From Paenibacillus sp. NAIST15-1 (GTDB lineage: Bacteria > Bacillota > Bacilli > Paenibacillales > Paenibacillaceae): a stretch of DNA of 64,000 nucleotides. Below are positions 57,961 to 64,000 of the stretch, one piece after another; the first letter of the stretch is position 1, and every line of letters starts with the position of its first letter. Below the pieces are notes generated by a model that did not search any database, had not been told where the DNA came from, and saw nothing but the letters and a program-made list of their open reading frames with translations. The stretch is from assembly GCF_001894745.1 (NCBI RefSeq), contig NZ_BBYF01000003.1, positions 558,001-622,000 on the forward strand. Direction: 5' to 3'. The translations under genes and the position numbers were made by a program.

Positions 57961-59094
57961 TTATAATATCCCAATTTCCGGTTCCGAACCGCAAGACAGC
58001 AGGAGTACATGAAACCGTTCACTCATCTGATCACTCAGCAGCAATTGTCGAATGGCACGATTGCGACGCGCTTCCGCACTGAACGGATCTGGGTTGGTAT
58101 GCTGCTGCAATTCATTTAGCAACCCCTGTTCGAGTAAAAATGACTTTTGTGTCATATAACCGATGATCGCAGCATTCACTTGCTTCGCAACACGCTGGCA
58201 AATATCGAAATCCACCATCGACGTGATATCTTGCTCGCCAATATGAATCCAAGGGTTGTCATGAGCCTGATGACGATGGTAACACATCAGTGTCCCCTCC
58301 ATCCGATGTGCTGCTGTCAGCTCATTCGTTCCATCCCCATAATCAATAAATATGAACTCTGCTTCCCCCACCTGACTTAAAATTGAGGTCATCCAAGCCG
58401 TCATCGCAATCCCCGCATCGAAAATTTGCTGATCCACAAGTTGAATTTCATGCTCCTCTAGCCATAGGAGAATATCTTCCGTTGCGGGCAGCCATAGCGG
58501 CATGAATTGCTCCTTCTCCTCATCCCACTTCACATAGCACTGTTCATACCGGCCATCATGATGCCGGATGCGCTCGACTGGGAATGCATCAAGCAGTTCA
58601 TTGGCTACAACGAACAGGCGCCGTGTAGGAGCCTCTTGTTCAAACACCTGTTCATCCCACCAAGTAATTGGAACCCGCTCTCCTCCGAGCAATTCGGATA
58701 CTAGTCTCTGATGATGAGGGCTTCTTTCCACAATGACATGCTTATAGCCTTCGAAGCGATCATACTTAAGCCGCTGGCTCATCTGCAGTGCGAGTCGTCC
58801 TGTACCAGCTCCCCATTCTACCAGCGTGATGGAATCAGCATCCCAGCCACGCTCCCTTGTGCGTCGTTCTACATAGACAGCAAGCATCTCAGCCATGATT
58901 GAGCCGATATTCGAGCTTGTATAGAAATCGCCGTTACGCCCGATCTTCGGTCGTTCTGACATATAGTATCCGTCTGTTGCGTGATACAGACAGGTGCCCA
59001 TAAACTGCGAGAAAGGGATGCAGCTGCTATCGGATTGTTCAATTTGGTTAATTAAGTATTGAATGAGGACGGGATTCGGCTGATAATGAGACAT
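57961..59094 (-). CDS. SAM-dependent methyltransferase, MidA/NDUFAF7 family
   Basis: A 377-residue protein of the MidA (DUF185) family of arginine/protein methyltransferases. Characteristic segments: IPFSQFMGTCLYHATDGYYM, IGRNGDFYTSSNIGS, the SAM loop LVEWGAGTGRLALQM and VVANELLDAFPVERI. The substrate in bacteria is unknown. AGGAAGG precedes ATG 59094. It ends 11 bases before the bidirectional terminator. Confidence 0.88.
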   Translation of the reverse strand: MSHYQPNPVLIQYLINQIEQSDSSCIPFSQFMGTCLYHATDGYYMSERPKIGRNGDFYTSSNIGSIMAEMLAVYVERRTRERGWDADSITLVEWGAGTGRLALQMSQRLKYDRFEGYKHVIVERSPHHQRLVSELLGGERVPITWWDEQVFEQEAPTRRLFVVANELLDAFPVERIRHHDGRYEQCYVKWDEEKEQFMPLWLPATEDILLWLEEHEIQLVDQQIFDAGIAMTAWMTSILSQVGEAEFIFIDYGDGTNELTAAHRMEGTLMCYHRHQAHDNPWIHIGEQDITSMVDFDICQRVAKQVNAAIIGYMTQKSFLLEQGLLNELQQHTNPDPFSAEARRNRAIRQLLLSDQMSERFHVLLLSCGSEPEIGIL

Positions 59095-59259
59095 ACAGTC
59101 CTTCCTTTCTATCTATGCAGGTTCAATAGAAGTATCTTGCTAAGTCATGCAAGTATCATCCATGTATACAACTCTATGTACACAACCACGGGTTCAGGTC
59201 ATGTCCAACCCGATCTGAACATACGATAATGTTGTGCAACTATTTAAGGAGGTCGCCTC

Positions 59260-60372
59260 ATGACCACAACGACACGCGCATGGCGCTCGCTTATCGGACT
59301 TCTACTATCGATGCAGCTCATCGCGATCGTTCCGTGTGCGACAGGTGCGGAGCCAGCTTCACCTGTACAATGGAGCATTCAGCCTACCGCTGAAGAGCTG
59401 CAGCTGCTTCAACAGAGTCTCTCTATCACAGAACTGGATAAGGAGATCGATCGTATCTCCGTTCAGGAAGCATCGACAGCCAAAGAACGTTCACGAACGG
59501 AAGCTGAGCTTCAGACCCGCGAAGCCGCCTTGGAACAGAAGCGAGAACAAGCCGGTCGTGTGCTTCGCGCTTATTATATTGGAGAACGAGACATGATGCT
59601 CCAGGCTGTTCTTTCTGCGGATCAGCTGCAAGATATGTTTCAGTTATTCGAATATTTCCAGATCCTCTTCCAGTCTGATCAGGACATTATGAATGACTAT
59701 AAGGAACAAACGCAAGCCTTGCGTCAGACAAGAGATCAGCATATGCGTCTGGAAAGGGAGCTTTCAACGGTACGCACTCAGCTGATTGATCAGCGCGATC
59801 GGCTCAAGCGGCTGCAGCAGAAGCTGGACGCTGACATATCGGCCAGCAATGATCCTAAAGCGATGAATGCACTTATACAAGAGTTTACAACTTACTGGCA
59901 GAACGTTGGACTTTATGAAGTTCGTCATTATTTCCGAGCATTGGCGAATGCGATGAACAAGCTCCCCGATTTTGTCAAAAATAGTGGAAGCCTTAGCATC
60001 GAGGGTACTAATTATACGATCACAGTCAAGGAAGAACAACTCAATCAGTTTCTCCGTGAGCAGGATCCCATGTTCGAAACCTTTGCATTCCAATTCAAGG
60101 AAGGCATGATCGCCGCTGAAGGCTCGCGCTCTGGCATGAGCGTACGTATCGAAGGACATTATACGATAGAATCGGAACCTGAGAATCGAATCTTGTTCCA
60201 TGTTGATCGAATGTTGTTCAATGGGCTTGAACTGCCCGAGTCGACGCGTACAGAGTTGGAGCAAAAATTCGATCTTGGATTCTACCCGAAGCAGCTCGTA
60301 TCTTTTATTGAAGCCAAAGAAGTGACAATTGAAGACAAAAGCCTTACCGTCAAGCTGGCGCTCAGCTGGTAA
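59260..60372 (+). CDS. Secreted coiled-coil protein (PcsB-like N-terminal region)
   Basis: A 370-residue protein with a signal peptide (LIGLLLSMQLIAIVPCATG, cleavage near AEP). Residues about 45-195 form a long coiled coil with a central break at RVLRAYYIGERDMMLQAVLS, which resembles the helical domain of PcsB/CwlO-type hydrolases. The C-terminal 170 residues are a beta-rich domain of unknown type (GSLSIEGTNYTITVKEEQLN; HYTIESEPENRILFHVDRML) with no catalytic NlpC/P60 or CHAP motif. AAGGAGGT lies 8 bases before the ATG. It converges on the solute-binding protein gene at 60461-61825. A wall-linked regulatory role is possible but unproved. Confidence 0.8.
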   Translation: MTTTTRAWRSLIGLLLSMQLIAIVPCATGAEPASPVQWSIQPTAEELQLLQQSLSITELDKEIDRISVQEASTAKERSRTEAELQTREAALEQKREQAGRVLRAYYIGERDMMLQAVLSADQLQDMFQLFEYFQILFQSDQDIMNDYKEQTQALRQTRDQHMRLERELSTVRTQLIDQRDRLKRLQQKLDADISASNDPKAMNALIQEFTTYWQNVGLYEVRHYFRALANAMNKLPDFVKNSGSLSIEGTNYTITVKEEQLNQFLREQDPMFETFAFQFKEGMIAAEGSRSGMSVRIEGHYTIESEPENRILFHVDRMLFNGLELPESTRTELEQKFDLGFYPKQLVSFIEAKEVTIEDKSLTVKLALSW

Positions 60373-60406
60373 GGCGGTAAGGCTAGGGCTTCTCCTCGTT
60401 AAGAGA

Positions 60407-60474
60407 ATCAGCAGATGGCCGTATCCAGTGCATTGTACCATGGATGGATACTCAATCCCGCTATCTGCTGATCG
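60407..60474. repeat. Long inverted repeat between convergent genes
   Basis: ATCAGCAGAT near 60408-60417 pairs with ATCTGCTGAT near 60464-60473, and an inner GTATCC/GGATAC pair lies between. No T-run follows directly. It probably acts as the transcription end for both convergent genes. Confidence 0.5.
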
Positions 60475-61825
60475 TGCTTGAATGATTCCATTCTTTCTGG
60501 AGCTGCTCTGTTGTTGCAGCCCCCTTCAGCCAAAGCTCAGCTGTCCCAATCCATCCATAAATCGGTTCCATTGCATGAAATAACGCCGCTCCTTGATTGG
60601 CTTGAGGCAGGAACATATCTGGCAGCCAGCGACGGATATCTCTCCAGCGATCTATGTATGCTTGTTCGTGAGCAGGCAGCACAGACAATGTATCGTACCA
60701 TTCTCGCTGAACCGCAAGACTCGTCATATAATCAATCCATTGCCTTGCCTCCGCTTCATGCTGTGAACTGGAAGCAATCATATAGCTTCTGCTCGTTGCC
60801 CACTGCCCAGCAGGAAGATGTACATCGGCTGGCGCTTCAATCGCTAGCGGTTCACTAACCTCGGCCACTGCTTCCGAATAGGGAACGATCCCAAAGGCTA
60901 CTCGACCGGCACGCAGCAAATCCCACGTATCTGATTTGCTCGCTTTCTCTCCCCAAGGTATAAAATGAGCTCGATAAGACTCCAGCTGGGCTAACTGTTG
61001 GTTCCACTTAAGACCGGATCCTTGCGCATTGTCGGCAACTCCCTTCGCATACCAATCGGCACGCATCAATGGCGCTTGATTCACTTCCGGCCATAGCAAG
61101 CCCAACCGCCGAATTAACGATAAGAAGGCTTCCTTATCTCCATCATGCCAGGCAAACCAGGCTTGAGGCATAGCACGCAATTCTACAGCAGCTGTACCAC
61201 GCTCAAGCAGAGCAGAAGCCCCCTCCTGACTGCTAGGGTCAAGGATCCTCTTCCACTCCTCCCAATTAGAAGGCAAGGATTCTTTGGTTCTGCCGGCCAT
61301 TAATTCCTTGTTCCATACCAGCACATAAGGATCAATCTGAGCAGGTACTCCCCACGTATACCCATTCCACTTCAGTTGATTCATTAGCCATGCCGGAGAG
61401 GAGAAACCAGCATTCGATGACTGCTCAATCGGCAGCAGCCACCCCTTTTTGGCAAAGCCCATTACGGAAACACTGTCTGACAGCATAATGTCCGCACTAT
61501 ATTCCTGAACCAGCTGATTGAACCAATCAGCATCAGTCAATTTATCTGTCGTATTGACAAGCTCTACATAGATGCCCGTTTCGTCAATAAAAGTCTGATT
61601 GGCTTGATTGAGTTGGATAAATGATATAGGTGACAGGTTCACCTGCACTCTTAGCTGCTTCCACGTTTCTGGACTCTTCTTCGCCTTAGGCGGGCGATTG
61701 GCTACCTCATTCGTTGAGGGCTGTGATGGTACGAATAATTGATCATCTATATGAAATTGGGACAGCAAGAGTAACGAAACGAAAATCATAATAACCGCAA
61801 CTAGCAGCTTTTTTAAGTTCGGCAC
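60461..61825 (-). CDS. Membrane-anchored extracellular solute-binding protein
   Basis: A 454-residue family 1 solute-binding protein (SIRLGLLWPEVNQAP-type region, YTWGVPAQIDPYVLVWNKEL, AGRVAFGIVPYSEAV, ATSRSYMIASSSQHEAEARQ). The N-terminus has one hydrophobic segment (LLVAVIMIFVSLLLLSQF) but no lipobox cysteine, so it is anchored by a membrane helix or secreted. The start is GTG 61825 with GGAGGAG upstream. No permease or ATPase gene is adjacent; it may work with another protein or as a sensor. Confidence 0.82.
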   Translation of the reverse strand: MPNLKKLLVAVIMIFVSLLLLSQFHIDDQLFVPSQPSTNEVANRPPKAKKSPETWKQLRVQVNLSPISFIQLNQANQTFIDETGIYVELVNTTDKLTDADWFNQLVQEYSADIMLSDSVSVMGFAKKGWLLPIEQSSNAGFSSPAWLMNQLKWNGYTWGVPAQIDPYVLVWNKELMAGRTKESLPSNWEEWKRILDPSSQEGASALLERGTAAVELRAMPQAWFAWHDGDKEAFLSLIRRLGLLWPEVNQAPLMRADWYAKGVADNAQGSGLKWNQQLAQLESYRAHFIPWGEKASKSDTWDLLRAGRVAFGIVPYSEAVAEVSEPLAIEAPADVHLPAGQWATSRSYMIASSSQHEAEARQWIDYMTSLAVQREWYDTLSVLPAHEQAYIDRWRDIRRWLPDMFLPQANQGAALFHAMEPIYGWIGTAELWLKGAATTEQLQKEWNHSSTISR

Positions 61826-61919
61826 TCATTCTCCTCCCACGTTACCATTTTTGACTTTTCCACATCCTTATTGTAGCACCGAACGCACTAGCTGTCCCTA
61901 TCTGAATGCGTCATTAGAG

Positions 61920-61953
61920 CAAAAAATAAGCCCCTGGGACTATCCAGAGGCTC
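61920..61953 (-). terminator. Intrinsic terminator after the ylaK/phoH gene
   Basis: On the minus strand AGCCTCTGG, a short loop and CCAGGGGCT form a 9-bp stem with one wobble, followed by TATTTTTT. Confidence 0.75.
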
Positions 61954-61978
61954 TGAGGGCTGTCGCTCACTAATGACT

Positions 61979-63316
61979 CTATAGGAGATCAGCTGCAAGC
62001 TGAGCGAGTCGGGAGCGTTCTCCCTTCTCAAGGGTGACATGGCCGCTTACACTTTCTGTCTTAAACCGTTCCACCAGATAGGTGAGACCGTTGCTTGCTG
62101 AATCCAGATAAGGATGATCAATCTGCGCTGGATCTCCCATGAGGACAATTTTACTTCCTTCCCCGACTCGGGATACGATTGTCTTCACTTCATGTTTGGA
62201 TAAATTCTGAGCCTCATCAATGATGATGAACTGTCCTGGTATGGAACGGCCACGAATATAAGTGAGCGCCTCAACTTGGATATTGCCCATACCCAGCAAT
62301 ATTTTCTCAATGTCCCCAGCTTTTTTCGTATCGAACAGAAATTCCAAATTATCATAAATCGGCTGCATCCAAGGCCGAAGCTTCTCTTCCTTCTCCCCTG
62401 GCAAGTACCCGATATCCTTCCCCATTGGCACTACTGGCCTTGCAATGAGAAGCTTCTTATACTTGCGCTCATCTTCCACCTTCATGAGGCCAGCTGCAAG
62501 CGCCAACAACGTCTTGCCTGTACCTGCCTTCCCTGCCATAGTAACAAGGGGAATATCGTCATTGAGCAGCAGCTCAAGCGCCATACGCTGCTGAGCGTTC
62601 CGTGCAGTAATGCCCCACACGGGATCATTACTGAGAAATAGCGGCTCAAGCTTCTTGGCATCTGCGCTCACCTTGAGCAAAGCAGACTTACTCGTCCCCA
62701 TGTTATCTTTCAAGATGACGAATTCATGCGGGTGAAATGACATATTGACATTTAAGCTGCGGATGGGGAGATGCCGGAAGGAATAAAATTCATCGATCAC
62801 CCCAGGATGAACGAATAAGGTGACGCAGCCATTATACAACTCATCGCCAGATTGTACGGTACGATCTGACATATAGTCCTCTGTATGCAATCCCAATACA
62901 TCTGCCTTGATTCGCACAAGCACGTCCTTGCTTACTAGAATGACAGTTGCTGGCTCGGGTTGCCGTTCCTCCTGCTCTAAATGATAATTCAATGCCACGG
63001 CCAAGATCCGATTGTCATTCGATACTTCCCCGAACATCTCCTGTACTTTGACAAAGCTGCGATGATTCAACTCCACCTTCAACGTTCCACCGTTGTGCAG
63101 TTTAACCCCCGAATGAAGATGGCCTACATCGCGAAGCCCGTCTAGCAAGCGGGAAACAGTACGGGCATTGCGCCCGATTTCATCTGCATTTCGTTTCTTC
63201 GAATCAATCTCTTCCAGTACAACTGCCGGGATAATCACTTCATTGTCGCCAAATGCAAATAATGCGTTCGGATCATGCAGCAACACATTCGTATCCAGTA
63301 CAAAAATTTTACTCAT
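61979..63316 (-). CDS. PIN domain / PhoH-like ATPase (YlaK type)
   Basis: A 445-residue two-domain protein. The PIN RNase-like domain (about 1-150) starts KIFVLDTNVLLHDPNALFAF and includes conserved acidic residues (EEIDSKKRNADEIGRNAR; SNDNRILAVAL). The PhoH helicase-like ATPase has Walker A MAGKAGTGKTLLALAAG, PVVPMGKDIGYLPGEKEEKL and Walker B FIIIDEAQNLSKHE. Such PIN-PhoH proteins are thought to act on RNA. AAAGGGAGA precedes the ATG. Beside it, divergent, is a ylaJ-like gene; ylaJ and ylaK are also neighbours in Bacillus. Confidence 0.92.
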   Translation of the reverse strand: MSKIFVLDTNVLLHDPNALFAFGDNEVIIPAVVLEEIDSKKRNADEIGRNARTVSRLLDGLRDVGHLHSGVKLHNGGTLKVELNHRSFVKVQEMFGEVSNDNRILAVALNYHLEQEERQPEPATVILVSKDVLVRIKADVLGLHTEDYMSDRTVQSGDELYNGCVTLFVHPGVIDEFYSFRHLPIRSLNVNMSFHPHEFVILKDNMGTSKSALLKVSADAKKLEPLFLSNDPVWGITARNAQQRMALELLLNDDIPLVTMAGKAGTGKTLLALAAGLMKVEDERKYKKLLIARPVVPMGKDIGYLPGEKEEKLRPWMQPIYDNLEFLFDTKKAGDIEKILLGMGNIQVEALTYIRGRSIPGQFIIIDEAQNLSKHEVKTIVSRVGEGSKIVLMGDPAQIDHPYLDSASNGLTYLVERFKTESVSGHVTLEKGERSRLAQLAADLL

Positions 63317-63472
63317 ACGATCTCCCTTTCAGTTCGCATGCCCGTACTTGCAACACCAGCGGACAGCCGCGCTCGGTGTTACATAAAAAATGCAGGCACC
63401 GCTCACACTATAGTCAGTACACATGCCGCACTACTTATTTGACCAACGAACAAAGAAAGGAACGATGAATTC

Positions 63473-64000
63473 ATGCGTATGTTGCTAATTGCCATGCTTG
63501 TCATCGGACTCATCGCCGGATGCGGCAACGCGAATAAGCACGCTGCTACGAATAACTCCTCCAATCAAGTTAAGGCGAGATCGACGAATAATGGAAAACC
63601 GGTCATTCACGATCGGGAAGCCGTTCGCGAACACTTAACTGCGCTGGCTAGGAAGGTGCCGGGGGTTCGCAACGTTAACTGTGTCGTATTCGGCAATACC
63701 GCAATTGTCGGGATTGACGTCGATGCGAGCCTAGAACGCTCTCGAGTCGGAACTGTCAAATATTCCGTTGCAGAGGTTCTCAGCAAAGACAAATATGGCG
63801 CCCATGCACTTGTTACCGCAGATATCGATTTGAATCAGCGTCTTCATGAGATGGCGGTTGATATTCGGCAAGGCCACCCTATTTCTGGCTTTACAGAAGA
63901 ACTTGCAGATATTATGGGCCGCATCGTGCCGCAGATGCCAAGCGACGTCCAACATATTGATCCATCCCGCAATACAGACCAGCCTAAACTGAAAAAACAG
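63473..64000 (+). CDS. YhcN/YlaJ-family sporulation lipoprotein (3' end outside window)
   Basis: The frame is open from ATG 63473 to the window end (176 codons, no stop). A short signal peptide ends in lipobox LIAGC (Cys17), followed by an Asn/Ser/Lys-rich linker and the YhcN/YlaJ domain (EAVREHLTALARKVPGVRNV; CVVFGNTAIVGIDVDAS; VAEVLSKDKYGAHALVTADI). Family members are found in the spore inner membrane. AAAGGA lies 11 bases upstream; an ATG at 63465 is in another frame. Confidence 0.85.
   Translation, partial: MRMLLIAMLVIGLIAGCGNANKHAATNNSSNQVKARSTNNGKPVIHDREAVREHLTALARKVPGVRNVNCVVFGNTAIVGIDVDASLERSRVGTVKYSVAEVLSKDKYGAHALVTADIDLNQRLHEMAVDIRQGHPISGFTEELADIMGRIVPQMPSDVQHIDPSRNTDQPKLKKQ

Overview
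The window comes from a Gram-positive, endospore-forming Firmicute, most likely Paenibacillus or a close relative. The evidence is a division/cell-wall (dcw) cluster fused to sporulation genes (spoVD, spoVE, spoIIGA-sigE-sigG), several spore-specific genes (rsfA-, ymxH-, ylaJ- and yteA-like), a T-box leader before ileS, a PyrR attenuator before pyrR, AGGAGG ribosome binding sites with frequent GTG/TTG starts, a DapL-type aminotransferase and a DNPR-type MurE (meso-diaminopimelate wall). The genus is inferred from gene content and order only. Nearly everything lies on the minus strand, so transcription runs from high to low coordinates.

Region by region in plus coordinates: 1-6767 is an operon for a MacAB/Ykn-like ABC export system with two ATPases, a membrane-fusion lipoprotein, an FtsX-type permease and, last, a solute-binding lipoprotein cut by the window edge. 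7000-16120 is the pyrimidine operon pyrR-pyrB-pyrC-carA-carB-pyrF-pyrE with its promoter and PyrR attenuator; pyrP, pyrK and pyrD are absent. 16142-20509 holds dapL, an rluD-like gene, lspA, a yteA-like gene (plus strand) and a DUF5665 gene. 20668-50437 is one long division/wall/sporulation supercluster, in transcription order: mraZ, rsmH, ftsL, pbpB, spoVD, murE, murF, mraY, murD, spoVE, murG, a decayed murB, murA, divIB, ftsA, ftsZ, spoIIGA, sigE, sigG, ymxH, pgeF, a decayed ylmE/yggS, sepF, ylmG, ylmH, divIVA and, from its own promoter, ileS. 50628-56506 carries a DUF4349 lipoprotein, then panE, a DUF3397 gene, bshC and ahcY. 56628-64000 holds rsfA, a DUF2626 gene, a MidA-type methyltransferase, a convergent pair (secreted coiled-coil protein and anchored solute-binding protein), a ylaK/PhoH gene and a ylaJ-like spore lipoprotein cut by the window end.

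Most genes form coherent pathways: UMP synthesis with feedback attenuation; lipid II synthesis and septum assembly (MurA-G, MraY, FtsL, DivIB, PBP2B, FtsA, FtsZ, SepF, DivIVA); and early/late sporulation sigma control (SpoIIGA processes pro-SigE; SigG acts in the forespore).

The least ordinary observations are two pseudogenes inside otherwise conserved clusters (murB at about 36023-36735 and ylmE/yggS at 26281-26665), an ABC ATPase with a C-terminal AbrB-like hairpin domain, and an export operon that ends in a solute-binding protein. No tRNA, rRNA, CRISPR array, insertion sequence or phage gene was recognised.
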